Below are positions 8,525 through 17,665 of a stretch of DNA of 64,000 nucleotides, piece by piece. Source of the stretch: Thiothrix subterranea (lineage in GTDB: Bacteria; Pseudomonadota; Gammaproteobacteria; Thiotrichales; Thiotrichaceae); assembly GCF_030930995.1 (NCBI RefSeq), contig NZ_CP133217.1:1364001-1428000 (forward strand), in the 5' to 3' direction. The position numbers were made by a program, and so were the translations under genes. The notes under the pieces were generated by a model. It worked only from the letters and a program-made list of their open reading frames with translations. It did not search any database and was not told the origin of the DNA. The stretch's first letter is position 1; each line of letters begins with the position of its first letter.

Positions 8525-10123
8525 TCAGATTTGCCGCACCTGAATATTCAGTATCTGGATGCGGTAGGCAATTTGCCGTGGTGTCATATTCAGCAACCGT
8601 GCGGCTTTGGCTTGCACCCAACCCGCTTCTTCCAGTGCGGCAATCACGCGCTCGCGTTCATCCAGATCCGGGTCATTCAAATCCGCCTTCGGTTTGCCGC
8701 TACCTGCCGCCGTAGAGACGCAAAATTTTGCGTCTCTACCACCACCACAGCCATCATCAGCCGGAAATTGGCTATCCAGCCCCGTCAAACGGATCACTTG
8801 CTGGTCGATATGCCCATCGGCGCTGAGAATCGCGGCACGTTCCATGCAGTTTTCCAACTCGCGCACATTGCCCGGCCAGCCGTGGTGCATCAGCGCACGA
8901 ATCGCACTGTCGCCAATATCCAGCGGTCGCCCTTGCTTGTTACTGATTTTATTGACCAGAAAGCGGGCAAGGTCGGGGATGTCTTCCAGCCGTTCACGCA
9001 ACGGCGGCATAATGATCGGCATCACGTTGAGGCGGTAATACAAGTCTTCGCGGAATTCGCCTGCTCGCACTTCCTGTTCCAGATTGCGGTTGGTGGCGGC
9101 GATGACGCGCACATCGACCTTGAGAGTGCGCGTACCGCCGACGCGCTCGAACTCGCCTTCCTGCAAGACCCGTAGCAATTTGGCTTGGAACGCGGGGGTG
9201 ATTTCACCGATTTCATCCAGAAACAGCGTGCCGCCGTCGGCTTGCTCGAAACGTCCTTTGCGTTGGCTGATTGCGCCGGTAAATGCGCCTTTTTCATGCC
9301 CGAACAGTTCGGATTCGAGCAAATTGTCCGGCAATGCGGCGCAGTTGAGTTTGATGAAAGCATTGTTGGCGCGGGGCGAATGGTAGTGAATGGCGTTGGC
9401 AATCAGCTCTTTACCCGTACCGGATTCGCCGCGAATGAGCACGGTAGTGTTCCATTTGGCGACTTGCCGCGCTTGGTCGAACACGACTTGCATGACGCGG
9501 GTGCGTCCGATCAGATTGGCGAAACCGGATTCGCCTTTGACCTTGCGGCGCAAGGAGTCGCGTTCTTTTTGCAGTTCCTGCTTGTCGCTGGCGACTTCGT
9601 TGGCAAGGACGACGTTTTGCCCGATCAGGTTGCCGATCATTTCGAGAAAGCGGCGGCGTTCGCCCAGCAAATGCAGTTCGGCGGGCGGTTGCGCGGCTAA
9701 TACGCCGACGATTTCATCACCACGCGCGCGGATGGGGACGGCAATCAGCGGCAACACCGGGTTGTATACGCCGAGTTTGTCGAGAAAACGCGGTTCATCG
9801 GCTAACTTGCGGATAATGAGCGGCTTATCCATTTCAATCGCCAGCCCCATAATGCCTTCGCCTGCTCGGTAGCGCACATTTTCCACGGTAAGTTTGTCGG
9901 CACGGTGCAATTCCAGCAGCAGCAAATCGCCGCTATCGCCATCCAGCAGGCTGACCATGCCGTGTTCGAGCTGGCCTTCTTCGTGCAATACGCGCAACAC
10001 TTCGCGCAAGGTTTCCTTGAGGTTGAGGGAGCGGCTTAACACCTTGCTGACGGCGTAAATACAGGCAAGTTCGTCTTCCAGCAAGTTCAGGGTTTGTTGC
10101 AATTGCGCGTTGTCGTGGCTCAT
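8525..10123 (-). CDS. nifA: Nif-specific transcriptional activator NifA
   Basis: Sigma-54 enhancer-binding protein, ~532 aa from ATG 10123. It overlaps the nifL stop by 4 bp, with a GGGGGGA RBS. Domains: N-terminal GAF (about 20-175); AAA+ domain with Walker A GESGTGKE (232-239), sigma-54-contacting GAFTGA (279-284) and Walker [13 protein letters not shown]-terminal Fis-type HTH ([17 protein letters not shown]). The AAA+/HTH linker contains a palindromic repeat translated as [10 protein letters not shown] (residues ~462-471). The paired C-x4-C motif of oxygen-sensitive NifA is absent; with NifL beside it, redox control should act through NifL. It should activate all eight sigma-54 promoters in this window, including its own. 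Confidence 0.96.
   Translation of the reverse strand: MSHDNAQLQQTLNLLEDELACIYAVSKVLSRSLNLKETLREVLRVLHEEGQLEHGMVSLLDGDSGDLLLLELHRADKLTVENVRYRAGEGIMGLAIEMDKPLIIRKLADEPRFLDKLGVYNPVLPLIAVPIRARGDEIVGVLAAQPPAELHLLGERRRFLEMIGNLIGQNVVLANEVASDKQELQKERDSLRRKVKGESGFANLIGRTRVMQVVFDQARQVAKWNTTVLIRGESGTGKELIANAIHYHSPRANNAFIKLNCAALPDNLLESELFGHEKGAFTGAISQRKGRFEQADGGTLFLDEIGEITPAFQAKLLRVLQEGEFERVGGTRTLKVDVRVIAATNRNLEQEVRAGEFREDLYYRLNVMPIIMPPLRERLEDIPDLARFLVNKISNKQGRPLDIGDSAIRALMHHGWPGNVRELENCMERAAILSADGHIDQQVIRLTGLDSQFPADDGCGGGRDAKFCVSTAAGSGKPKADLNDPDLDERERVIAALEEAGWVQAKAARLLNMTPRQIAYRIQILNIQVRQI
8712..8739. repeat. Family A palindrome inside nifA
   Basis: 28-bp perfect palindrome, ends GTAGAGACG/CGTCTCTAC, core CAAAATTTTG. 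It is read in the nifA frame as RDAKFCVST, between the AAA+ domain and the HTH. The same sequence lies in clpX at 18111-18138. Confidence 0.95.
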
Positions 10124-11688
10124 TCCATCCCCCCGTTGCTGGTTTTTAGGGGTAGGTTGACACGGATGCGGCAACCGTTGGGGTAATCGGGGTCAATGCT
10201 GATACTGCCGCTGTGGTTGTTGACGATTTCTTGCGCCATGCACAAGCCCATGCCGACATTGCCGTTGCCGCGTTTCCAGCCGCTGTGGAAGGGTTCAAAC
10301 ACTTTCAGGCGTAGCGCGGGGGGAATGCCAATGCCGTTGTCGGTGATTTCTACGCTAATGCTGTCGTCGTGCAAACGGGTGTGAATGCGCAATTCGCGGT
10401 AGACGCGCCCGGCTTCGTGCAGTGCGAGCAGGGCATTGTCGAGCAGGTAATTGAACATACGCCGCAAGGAGGCTTCGTTGCCCATGATGGCGGGTAGCAC
10501 GGGTTCGGGTCGCCAATCGACGACTACGCCTTCTGAGAGCATCCGGTCAGTCGCAATAATCAGCAAGTCTTTGAGCACTTGATTGATGTTGACCAAAGAA
10601 TACGTGCCGTGTTCGGCTCTGGGGATTGCCATGCGCATGGCGTTGATGGCGCGGTAGGACGATTCCAGCACTTGTTGCAACACCGGGTACAAGGCTTCGG
10701 TGGAAGAGGGCGGCATGACCAGCGCGGCTTGGATCACGTTGAGCGGAGTTTCCAGTTGGAAAATCGCGCCTGCCAAAGTTTCGCGGATGCTGCTGGTGAG
10801 TTCCTGTTCCGCCATTTGTACTTTGAGGTGTTGGATGCGGGCGCGTTCCAGCTCGGCTTTGCGGGTAGTGATGTCGGTGGCAACCAACAGCAGGTAATGC
10901 CCGCCGCTGTTGGTTAAGGCGAAATAGTTTTTGGCGGCATCGTCGAGTTCTTCGACGTGGATGCCGGAGAGGGTGAACCAGCATTCGTTGCCATTGGGCG
11001 CGTCGAAACGGACTTGCACGTCGTGAAAATTGTCGAAGGTTTCACCGTCAAGCGAGGGCAGGCGATCTTTGAGCGCGTCGAGGAATAGGTGGATGGGTTC
11101 GATGCTGCCGAATTCGACTTTGAGGCGTTTGTAGGCTTTGTTATCCATCAGGATATTGCGGTTGCTGTCGAGCAATACCACGATGGCGGGGGCGAGGTCG
11201 AAAATGGTGTCGGAGAGGATTTTTTGGTGTTTGAGTTGCTGTTCCAGATTGTGAATGACCGAAATATCGCGGTGCATTCCGAGGAAGTTGGTGATATTGC
11301 GCTGGGCATCCAGCACGGGCGCAATGGTGACTTCGGCGAGGTAGCGTTCGCCCGCTTTGTTGCGGTTGATCAGCGTGCCGCGCCATTCTTTGCCGCTTTG
11401 GATGGTGCGCCACAGGGTGCGGTAAAGTTCCAGCGGGGTGGTTTTGCAGGACAGTACCGATTCGTTTTGCCCGCAAATCTCGTCGCGGGAATAGCCGGTT
11501 AATTCCTCAAACGCGCTGTTGACGTAGAGGATATTGGCGCGGGTGTCGGTAATGGAAATCGCAACGGGGGCTTGCTCCACGGTTTCGAGGATGGCTTGCA
11601 GCGATAAGCCGGGGGTCACATGCTCGAATCCGGCAATGCGCGAGAGGTCGGCGTAGTGTTCGGCGAATGAGGTGCTTGGCTTGTGCAT
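10120..11688 (-). CDS. nifL: NifA anti-activator and redox sensor NifL
   Basis: About 522 aa from ATG 11688. The first PAS domain (about 25-140; VNSAFEELTGYSRDEI, FLGMHRDIS) matches the FAD-binding PAS of NifL. A second PAS-like region follows, then a histidine-kinase-like part ending in a GHKL ATPase domain (NYLLDNALLALHEAG, DNGIGIPP, GMGLCMAQEIV). The H-box position reads AIFQLETPLNVIQAA with no histidine, fitting control by protein contact rather than phosphotransfer. NifL inhibits NifA under oxygen or fixed nitrogen. It precedes nifA in one operon behind a sigma-54 promoter at 11721-11736. Confidence 0.94.
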   Translation of the reverse strand: MHKPSTSFAEHYADLSRIAGFEHVTPGLSLQAILETVEQAPVAISITDTRANILYVNSAFEELTGYSRDEICGQNESVLSCKTTPLELYRTLWRTIQSGKEWRGTLINRNKAGERYLAEVTIAPVLDAQRNITNFLGMHRDISVIHNLEQQLKHQKILSDTIFDLAPAIVVLLDSNRNILMDNKAYKRLKVEFGSIEPIHLFLDALKDRLPSLDGETFDNFHDVQVRFDAPNGNECWFTLSGIHVEELDDAAKNYFALTNSGGHYLLLVATDITTRKAELERARIQHLKVQMAEQELTSSIRETLAGAIFQLETPLNVIQAALVMPPSSTEALYPVLQQVLESSYRAINAMRMAIPRAEHGTYSLVNINQVLKDLLIIATDRMLSEGVVVDWRPEPVLPAIMGNEASLRRMFNYLLDNALLALHEAGRVYRELRIHTRLHDDSISVEITDNGIGIPPALRLKVFEPFHSGWKRGNGNVGMGLCMAQEIVNNHSGSISIDPDYPNGCRIRVNLPLKTSNGGME

Positions 11689-11720
11689 AACGGTTTCCAC
11701 GGTTGCTGTGTTTATTGCGC

Positions 11721-11736
11721 TGCAATAGGCGTGCCA
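11721..11736 (-). promoter_or_regulatory. Sigma-54 promoter of nifLA
   Basis: On the minus strand: TGGCAC-GCCTA-TTGCA, a full -24/-12 element, 33 bp before the nifL ATG. The NifA site at 11848-11863 lies 111 bp upstream, so nifLA can autoregulate. NtrC control is also possible, but no clear NtrC site was seen. Confidence 0.88.
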
Positions 11737-11766
11737 GTGGATGGGAATAGGGGATAGAGAGAAGAT

Positions 11767-11833
11767 GGGCGACCAGCCGGTCGCCCCTACAGGCATTTCC
11801 ACGTAGGGGCGACCGGCTGGTCGTCCTCTTCAA
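11767..11833. repeat. Pair of family B palindromes in the nifL-rnfA gap
   Basis: Two GGGCGACC-type palindromes in inverse orientation. Their CCCCTAC/GTAGGGG ends face each other across 12 bases, and their CTCTTC-type ends point outward. They lie between the nifL promoter and the shared NifA site. The rest of the 301-bp intergenic region (11689-11989) holds only the two promoters and that site. Confidence 0.9.
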
Positions 11834-11847
11834 TCCCTCAATCGATA

Positions 11848-11863
11848 TGTAGCAAACCCGACA
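11848..11863 (+). promoter_or_regulatory. NifA upstream activator site shared by nifL and rnfA
   Basis: TGT-AGCAAACCCG-ACA, matching TGT-N10-ACA. It is 74 bp from the rnfA -24 and 111 bp from the nifL -24. The CCCGACA half points towards rnfA, as at the other sites. Confidence 0.85.
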
Positions 11864-11937
11864 ATCCCCCCTCTTTGTCACAAACCCCACCCCGCAAAAT
11901 CCGCCGCAAACCCACGCCACGCAAGGCTTGCAGAGGC

Positions 11938-11953
11938 TGGCACGCTCCCTGCA
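11938..11953 (+). promoter_or_regulatory. Sigma-54 promoter of rnfA
   Basis: TGGCAC-GCTCC-CTGCA, 36 bp before the rnfA ATG. The -24 GG and -12 GC are invariant. It drives the rnf operon under NifA. Confidence 0.88.
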
Positions 11954-11989
11954 TTGCCTTGATCACAGATACACATCAGGGAATGCGCA

Positions 11990-12568
11990 ATGGAATATTT
12001 CATGATCTTGCTCGGTACAGTACTGGTGAACAACGTGGTGTTGGTCAAGTTCCTGGGGCTTTGCCCGTTCATGGGGGTTTCCAAGCAGATTGATTCGGCG
12101 ATTGGCATGGGCATGGCGACGACGTTTGTGCTGACGCTGGCGTCGGTGGCGGGCTGGATGCTAGAACATTGGGTGTTGCAGCCGTTTGATCTGGGATTCC
12201 TGCGGATTTTGTCGTTTATTTTGGTGATTGCGGCGACGGTGCAGTTTACCGAAATGGTGATTAAGAAGGTGTCGCCTGCGCTGTATCAGGTGTTGGGGAT
12301 TTTCCTGCCGCTGATTACCACCAATTGCGCGGTACTGGGCGTGGCTCTGCTGAATGTGCAGGAACAGCACAGTTTTCTGCAAACCTTGCTGTACGGCTTT
12401 GGGTCGGCGGTGGGGTTTACCTTGGTGCTGGTGATTTTTGCAGGTTTGCGGGAACGGTTGGCGTTGGCGCAAGTGCCAGCGGCGTTTGGTGGGTTGCCGA
12501 TTGCGTTCATTGTTGCCGGGTTGTTGTCGCTGGCCTTTATGGGTTTTGCGGGGCTGGCGAGCCAATAG
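11990..12568 (+). CDS. rnfA: Rnf complex subunit RnfA
   Basis: 192-aa integral membrane protein with six predicted hydrophobic segments, the RnfA/NqrE family length. Typical stretches are [18 protein letters not shown] near the N-terminus and [12 protein letters not shown] in the middle. The Rnf complex uses the ion gradient and NADH to reduce ferredoxin or flavodoxin for nitrogenase. RnfA and RnfE together hold a membrane Fe-S centre. It is the first gene of a tight seven-gene operon behind a sigma-54 promoter; rnfB follows after 16 bp. Confidence 0.95.
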   Translation: MEYFMILLGTVLVNNVVLVKFLGLCPFMGVSKQIDSAIGMGMATTFVLTLASVAGWMLEHWVLQPFDLGFLRILSFILVIAATVQFTEMVIKKVSPALYQVLGIFLPLITTNCAVLGVALLNVQEQHSFLQTLLYGFGSAVGFTLVLVIFAGLRERLALAQVPAAFGGLPIAFIVAGLLSLAFMGFAGLASQ

Positions 12569-12584
12569 GAAAGGGAGAAAAAGC

Positions 12585-13121
12585 ATGACTGCGATTTTGA
12601 TTCTGATGACCTTGGGGTTGTTGCTGGGCGGGCTGTTAGGGCTGGCAGGCCAGTATTTCAAGGTGGAAGGCAACCCGTTACAGGAAGAAATTGAATCCCT
12701 GCTGCCCGGTTCGCAGTGTGGGCAGTGCGGCTTTCCCGGTTGCAGCCCGGCGGCGGAAGCGATTGCGAATGGTGCAGCCCCCGTGACCGCTTGTCCGCCC
12801 GGTGGCAAGGCATTGGCGGAAACCTTGGCGGCGAAATTGGGGGTGAGTGTTGACCTTTCCGGTGTGGCAGACAAGGGGCCGATGATTGCGTATGTGCATG
12901 AAAATTTGTGCATCGGCTGCACCAAGTGCTTTAAGCGTTGCCCGACGGATGCAATTTTGGGCAGTTCCAAGCAGATTCATGCGGTGTTTGCGGATGCTTG
13001 CACCGGCTGCGAGAAGTGCTTTGAGGTTTGCCCGACGGAATGTATTGAAATGCGCCCGCTGACGCATACGGTGCAAACGTGGTATTGGCCGAGTCCGATC
13101 ATGACAGGAGTTGCAGCATGA
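12585..13121 (+). CDS. rnfB: Rnf complex ferredoxin subunit RnfB
   Basis: 178 aa from ATG 12585, with GGGAG upstream. One N-terminal membrane anchor is followed by a four-cysteine Fe-S motif (GSQCGQCGFPGCSPAAEA plus a later Cys) and two [4Fe-4S] ferredoxin motifs (CIGCTKCFKRCP, CTGCEKCFEVCP). It is the electron-exit subunit expected to hand electrons to soluble ferredoxin or flavodoxin. The frame is open further upstream inside rnfA, but the membrane anchor and RBS fix the start. It overlaps rnfC by ATGA. Confidence 0.95.
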   Translation: MTAILILMTLGLLLGGLLGLAGQYFKVEGNPLQEEIESLLPGSQCGQCGFPGCSPAAEAIANGAAPVTACPPGGKALAETLAAKLGVSVDLSGVADKGPMIAYVHENLCIGCTKCFKRCPTDAILGSSKQIHAVFADACTGCEKCFEVCPTECIEMRPLTHTVQTWYWPSPIMTGVAA

Positions 13122-14608
13122 AACTGTTCCGCATCCGTGGCGGCGTACACCCGCACGATTGCAAGACCCTGAGTGCGGACAAAGCCATCGAAGACCTGCC
13201 GATGCCGAGCCTGTTGCACATTCCCTTGCAGCAGCACATTGGCGCGGCGGCGAAACCGGCGGTCAAACGCGGCGATCACGTCCTCAAGGGTCAATTGCTC
13301 GCCAATAGCCAAGGGATGATTTCCGCGCCCATCCATGCCCCTACCTCCGGGCGCGTCGTCGGGGTCGGGCATTACCCCGCGCACCACGCCTCCGGCCTGT
13401 CGGTACACACCATCACCCTGCAACCCGATGGCAAGGATGAGTGGATCGAACTTTCCCCACCCGCTGACCCGTTCGCACTCGACCCTGCCGAAATCGCCAC
13501 CCGCGTCGCTGCTGCTGGTATCGTTGGCATGGGCGGCGCAACTTTCCCCTCCGCCGTCAAACTGAACCTGCGCAACCGTTACAAGCTGCACACGCTGGTG
13601 ATCAATGGCGCGGAATGCGAACCCTACCTGACCTGTGATGACCGCATCATGCGCGAATATTCCGCCAACGTGATCGACGGCATTCGCATCATGGCTTACG
13701 CGCTGGGGGTGGAAAATATCATCATCGGCATCGAAAACAACAAACCACAAGCACAAGCTGCCATGCGTGAAGCCGCTACCACTTTCCCCAACATCCAGGT
13801 GGTCGGTTTGCCAATGCGCTACCCGATGGGGTCGGAAAAACATCTGGTGCAAACCCTCACCGGGCTGGAAACGCCTGCGCGTGGCTTGACCGCTGACATC
13901 GGCATTGTGGTGCATAATCCGGCAACCGCGCTGGCAGTCCGTGATGCTTTGCGCGAAGGCAAACCGCTCGTTTCCCGCGTCGTCACTGTTTCTGGCGGGG
14001 CAGTGCGCCAGCCACGCAACCTGCGCGTATTGCTCGGCACGAAAGTGCAGGACGTGATCGACCATTGCGAAGGTTTCAACGTCGAACCTGCCCGTCTGAT
14101 CAGCGGCGGCCCGATGATGGGCAACCTGCTGCCCGATACCCGCGTACCGCTGGTGAAAGGTTGCAACGGTATTCTCGCCCTCACCGCCAAAGAGGTGTCT
14201 GAAAATCAGGAGTCGCCCTGCATCCGCTGCGCCAGTTGCGTGCAAGCCTGCCCGTGCGGGCTGTTGCCGCTGGAAATGGCGGCCAATGCCCGCGCTGGCA
14301 ACCTCGATGCCGTCACCAAACTGGGGCTGATGGATTGCATCGCCTGCGGTTCGTGTTCCTACGTTTGCCCCGCGCACATTCCGTTGGTGCAATATTTCAA
14401 CTACGCCAAGGGTGAACTCGCCAGCCGCCAACGCGCCAAGCACAAGCAGGACGAAACCAAACGCCTGATTGAACGGCGCAACGAACGTATGGCAGCGCAA
14501 GAACGTGCCAAGAAAGAAATGATGGAACGTCGCAAACGCGAAGCCGCCGCTAAGAAAGCTGCCGCAGCGGCTGCCGCTGCCAAAACCGCACAGGAGGCAA
14601 GCGCATGA
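13118..14608 (+). CDS. rnfC: Rnf complex subunit RnfC (NADH-binding)
   Basis: 496 aa. N-terminus MKLFRIRGGVHPHDCK; a glycine-rich NADH/FMN region (GMGGATFPSAVKL); two [4Fe-4S] motifs near the C-terminus (CIRCASCVQACP, CIACGSCSYVCP). It ends in a highly charged, then Ala/Lys-rich tail. It is peripheral on the cytoplasmic face and takes electrons from NADH. It overlaps both neighbours by ATGA. A 568-codon open frame on the opposite strand is a codon-bias shadow. Confidence 0.95.
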   Translation: MKLFRIRGGVHPHDCKTLSADKAIEDLPMPSLLHIPLQQHIGAAAKPAVKRGDHVLKGQLLANSQGMISAPIHAPTSGRVVGVGHYPAHHASGLSVHTITLQPDGKDEWIELSPPADPFALDPAEIATRVAAAGIVGMGGATFPSAVKLNLRNRYKLHTLVINGAECEPYLTCDDRIMREYSANVIDGIRIMAYALGVENIIIGIENNKPQAQAAMREAATTFPNIQVVGLPMRYPMGSEKHLVQTLTGLETPARGLTADIGIVVHNPATALAVRDALREGKPLVSRVVTVSGGAVRQPRNLRVLLGTKVQDVIDHCEGFNVEPARLISGGPMMGNLLPDTRVPLVKGCNGILALTAKEVSENQESPCIRCASCVQACPCGLLPLEMAANARAGNLDAVTKLGLMDCIACGSCSYVCPAHIPLVQYFNYAKGELASRQRAKHKQDETKRLIERRNERMAAQERAKKEMMERRKREAAAKKAAAAAAAAKTAQEASA

Positions 14609-15609
14609 GCTTATTGATTTCCAGCCCGCACACCCATTCCGGCAAAAGTGTCCACAGCACCATGTTGCTGGTGATGCTGGCACTTGCCCCCGCGACTGTT
14701 TTCGGCTTGTACCTGTTTGGTTTGCCTGCCATCAGCCTGTTTTTGATTACCATCCTCGGCTGCGCGCTGGCGGAGGCGATGGCGCTGAAAATCATGGGCA
14801 AGCCGGTGGGCAAATACCTCAGCGACGGTTCGGCGATCCTCACTGGCTGGTTGCTGGCGCTGAGTTTGCCACCGACTGCGCCTTGGTGGATTGGGCTGTT
14901 GGGTGCATTCCTCGCCATCATCATTGGCAAGCAAGTGTTTGGCGGCATTGGGCAAAACCTGTTCAACCCGGCAATGGTGGCGCGGGTGGCGTTGCTGATT
15001 TCCTTCCCGCTGGAAATGACCACGTGGGTGACGGTTGATGGCGTGAGTGGCGCAACGACTTTGGGGCATATCCGTACTGAAACCGGGCAAGGACATAGTT
15101 TGGCGAGCTTTACCGACAGTTTGCCGAGTGTCAGCGACATGGGGCTGGGGATGATCGGCGGCAGCATGGGCGAAACCTCGGCGGTCTTGTTGCTACTCGG
15201 CGGCTTGTTCCTGCTGTGGAAACGCATTATTACCTGGCACATTCCGGTGTCGCTGCTTGGCACATTGTTGCTGTTGGCGGGGGTCATGCACGCCATTAAT
15301 CCTGACGTTTACCCCGGTGTGGAGGTGCATTTGCTGGCGGGGGCAACCTTGCTGGGCGCATTTTTCATTGCTACCGATTTAGTTACATCCCCAGTGTCAG
15401 CGACTGGCCAACTGATTTTCGGCGCGGGCTGTGGGCTGCTGGTGTACGTGATTCGTACATGGGCGGGCTACCCCGAAGGCATGGCGTTTGCGGTCATGTT
15501 GATGAATGCGCTGACCCCACTGATTGACCACTATTTCCGCCCACGCATTTACGGGCGTGACCGCAAGGGCGAACCGCTCAACTATGCCAGCGGGGAGAAC
15601 AAACCATGA
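14605..15609 (+). CDS. rnfD: Rnf complex subunit RnfD
   Basis: 334-aa polytopic membrane protein of the NqrB/RnfD family. The covalent-flavin threonine lies in the VSGATTLG region (the SGAT pattern). Conserved stretches include DGSAILTGWLLALSLPP and GGIGQNLFNPAMVARV, then a C-terminal block ending FRPRIYGRDRKGEP. It carries electrons through the membrane and contributes to ion transport. It is translationally coupled to rnfC and rnfG by 4-bp overlaps. Confidence 0.94.
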   Translation: MSLLISSPHTHSGKSVHSTMLLVMLALAPATVFGLYLFGLPAISLFLITILGCALAEAMALKIMGKPVGKYLSDGSAILTGWLLALSLPPTAPWWIGLLGAFLAIIIGKQVFGGIGQNLFNPAMVARVALLISFPLEMTTWVTVDGVSGATTLGHIRTETGQGHSLASFTDSLPSVSDMGLGMIGGSMGETSAVLLLLGGLFLLWKRIITWHIPVSLLGTLLLLAGVMHAINPDVYPGVEVHLLAGATLLGAFFIATDLVTSPVSATGQLIFGAGCGLLVYVIRTWAGYPEGMAFAVMLMNALTPLIDHYFRPRIYGRDRKGEPLNYASGENKP

Positions 15610-16241
15610 CCACCGACACTAAAGATACTAAAACGCCGTTGCTGGAACGCATTCCCTATCAGGCAATTTTGCTGGGTGCGTGCGCCGCGATTGCCGCCGC
15701 GTTGCTGCTGGGCGTGGATAACGCCACCCGCGAACCGATTGCGCAGCGCAAGATGGAAGACTTGCAACAATCGCTGGCGCAAGTCGTGCCGGATGATTTG
15801 CACGATAACAATATGGTGGCAAAGCCGCTGCTGCTGACGGGGGAGGATGGCAAAGAGATCAAGGTTTATCAAGGCACAAAAGCGGGCAACGTCACCGCGC
15901 TGGTGTGGGAAACCGTCGGCTTCGGCTACGCGGGCGAAATCCGCACCATTATCGCACTTGACCCACAAGGCAACATCCTCGGCACGCGGGTGTTGTCGCA
16001 CAAGGAAACACCGGGGCTGGGCGACAAGATCGAAGCCGCCAAGGATGACTGGATCACCAAGTTCACCGGGCTTTCCTTTGGCAATCCGCCCGAAGACCAG
16101 TGGAAGGTGAAAAAGGACGGTGGGCAATTTGACCAGTTCAGTGGCGCAACCATTACCCCACGTGCGGTGGTGAAAAGCCTGCACGCAGCCTTGCAATTCT
16201 TTGCCGCACACAAAGCCGAGATGCTGGAGGTGAAACCATGA
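15606..16241 (+). CDS. rnfG: Rnf complex subunit RnfG
   Basis: 211 aa with one N-terminal membrane anchor (AILLGACAAIAAALLLGV) and an FMN-binding domain outside the membrane. The covalent-FMN threonine is in FSGATITPRAV. The stretch SHKETPGLGDKIE is also typical of the family. It overlaps rnfD and rnfE by 4 bp each. Confidence 0.94.
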   Translation: MTTDTKDTKTPLLERIPYQAILLGACAAIAAALLLGVDNATREPIAQRKMEDLQQSLAQVVPDDLHDNNMVAKPLLLTGEDGKEIKVYQGTKAGNVTALVWETVGFGYAGEIRTIIALDPQGNILGTRVLSHKETPGLGDKIEAAKDDWITKFTGLSFGNPPEDQWKVKKDGGQFDQFSGATITPRAVVKSLHAALQFFAAHKAEMLEVKP

Positions 16242-16939
16242 GCGATTACAGACGCATTGCCAAAGATGGGCTGTGGGACAACAACGTGGTGTTTGCGCAA
16301 GGGCTGGCACTGTGTCCGGTACTCGCCGTGACCAGTTCTGCCACCAACGGGCTGGGCATGGGGCTGGCAAGTACGGCGGTGTTGGTGATGTCGAATTTGC
16401 TGGTGTCCTTGATCCGCCAGTGGGTTAGCCCTGCGGTAAGGATTCCGGTTTATATTGTGCTGATTGCCACACTGGTGACGCTGGTGGATATGGCGTTGAA
16501 TGCGTGGGTGCATGAGCTGTACAAGGTGCTGGGGCTGTTTATCGCGTTGATCGTGGTCAACTGTGCGATTTTGGGGCGGGCAGAATCGTTTGCGTCGAAG
16601 AATTCGCCGATTCCGGCGGTGTTTGATGGGCTGATGATGGGGCTGGGTTTCACGCTGGCCTTGGTGATTCTAGGTGGAGTGCGTGAAGTGCTGGGTAGCG
16701 GTACGTTGTTTGCCAGTGCGTCGTTGTTGCTGGGCAAGGCATTTTCCTTTATGGAGCTGACGATTATTCCTGATTACAAGGGGTTTTTGTTGATGATTTT
16801 GCCGCCGGGTGGGTTTATGGCGTTGGGTTTCCTGTTGGCGGGGAAACGGGTTTGGGATGCGCGGATGATGCGCTTGTCGTTACAGCGGGGTAAGGGCGAC
16901 CGGCCGGTCGCCCCTACAGAAGTGGGGGGTGCGGTATGA
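16238..16939 (+). CDS. rnfE: Rnf complex subunit RnfE
   Basis: 233-aa polytopic membrane protein, homologous to RnfA (LIVVNCAILGRAESFASKN). The C-terminus after LAGKRVWDARMMRLSLQ is formed by a family B palindrome translated as GKGDRPVAPTE, then VGGAV and the stop. The repeat therefore extends the cytoplasmic tail in frame without breaking the gene. It overlaps rnfG and rnfH by 4 bp. Confidence 0.94.
   Translation: MSDYRRIAKDGLWDNNVVFAQGLALCPVLAVTSSATNGLGMGLASTAVLVMSNLLVSLIRQWVSPAVRIPVYIVLIATLVTLVDMALNAWVHELYKVLGLFIALIVVNCAILGRAESFASKNSPIPAVFDGLMMGLGFTLALVILGGVREVLGSGTLFASASLLLGKAFSFMELTIIPDYKGFLLMILPPGGFMALGFLLAGKRVWDARMMRLSLQRGKGDRPVAPTEVGGAV
16894..16917. repeat. Family B palindrome encoding the RnfE tail
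   Basis: GGGCGACCGG and CCGGTCGCCC arms followed by CTAC. It is read in the rnfE frame as GDRPVAPT (about residues 219-227 including flanks) and ends 22 bp before the stop. Confidence 0.93.
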
Positions 16940-17211
16940 ATGTGGGGATTGCTTACGCGGATAAGTTCAAGCAAACGTGGTTGAAGCTGGAAGTGCCGGA
17001 TGGCAGCACCATCAAGGAAGCGCTTGAGTTTTCGGGTTTGCTCAAGCAGTTCCCGGACATTGATCTGGAAAATCAGGCAGTGGGAATTTTTGGCAAGATC
17101 AGTAAGCTGGATACTAAGGTGGTGGATGGCGACCGGGTGGAGATTTACCGCCCGATTACGGCTGACCCGGAGACGGTAGAGCGGCGTGACCGCAATAATG
17201 ATGACGAATAG
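16936..17211 (+). CDS. rnfH: Rnf-associated protein RnfH
   Basis: 91-aa RnfH of the ubiquitin-like beta-grasp family (NVGIAYADKFKQTWLKLEVP, then DRVEIYRPITADPETVERR). It commonly closes nif-linked rnf operons; its biochemical role is unknown. It starts within the rnfE stop and ends with an acidic tail. Confidence 0.9.
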   Translation: MNVGIAYADKFKQTWLKLEVPDGSTIKEALEFSGLLKQFPDIDLENQAVGIFGKISKLDTKVVDGDRVEIYRPITADPETVERRDRNNDDE

Positions 17212-17224
17212 TGAGCGATTTACC

Positions 17225-17605
17225 ATGACCGATAATTTGTCAGACAAGATCAATGCCGCCGCGCCGCAAGCCGCCAATATTTGTGCGGAGTTGAACAGGC
17301 AAATTCTCAAGCTGGGTTTTCCGCCGGAACGCGCCGACGTGACGCTGGGTAGCCATGTGCAATACAGCCTGCAACGCGACACGTTTTCGGGGCTGGATTC
17401 GCTGCTGGGGGTGTGGATGCACCCCACCAGTGGCTACAAGCAGGGTTCGCTGCTGTTCCATGCAGATGGCACGTTCTTCGCCGAATACGACGTGTTGCAG
17501 CCGCACCCGACCAAGCGCAAGTGGTTTGTGGAAGCGGTGACGGTGTGGGGCAAGGGTGACGACATTAAAGGCGACCCGCGTTTGTTGCCTGCGCTGGGGG
17601 AGTAG
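17225..17605 (+). CDS. Conserved unknown gene after rnfH
   Basis: 126 aa from ATG 17225, 13 bp after rnfH; in-frame ATGs at 17186 and 17201 lie within rnfH and are less likely. Soluble, no signal peptide. Visible stretches: LNRQILKLGFPPERADVTLG and GVWMHPTSGYKQGSLLFHADGTFFAEYDVL. I do not recognise the family. Its place at the end of the rnf operon suggests co-expression under NifA and a role near Rnf or nitrogenase electron supply. Confidence 0.7.
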   Translation: MTDNLSDKINAAAPQAANICAELNRQILKLGFPPERADVTLGSHVQYSLQRDTFSGLDSLLGVWMHPTSGYKQGSLLFHADGTFFAEYDVLQPHPTKRKWFVEAVTVWGKGDDIKGDPRLLPALGE

Positions 17606-17665
17606 TATGGCTACGGGCGATTTCGCCCTGTAAACCATTGAGAAACGCCTTGCGTAATGCCGCGT

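Noticed and set aside
8700-8760. Classical oxygen-sensing cysteine motif in NifA
   Set aside because: Only two linker cysteines, with spacing unlike the C-x4-C motif; NifL is present to sense oxygen.
12977-14683. 568-codon open frame opposite rnfC
   Set aside because: It has no RBS or recognisable domain and lies wholly opposite a conserved gene with matching codon bias; a shadow.
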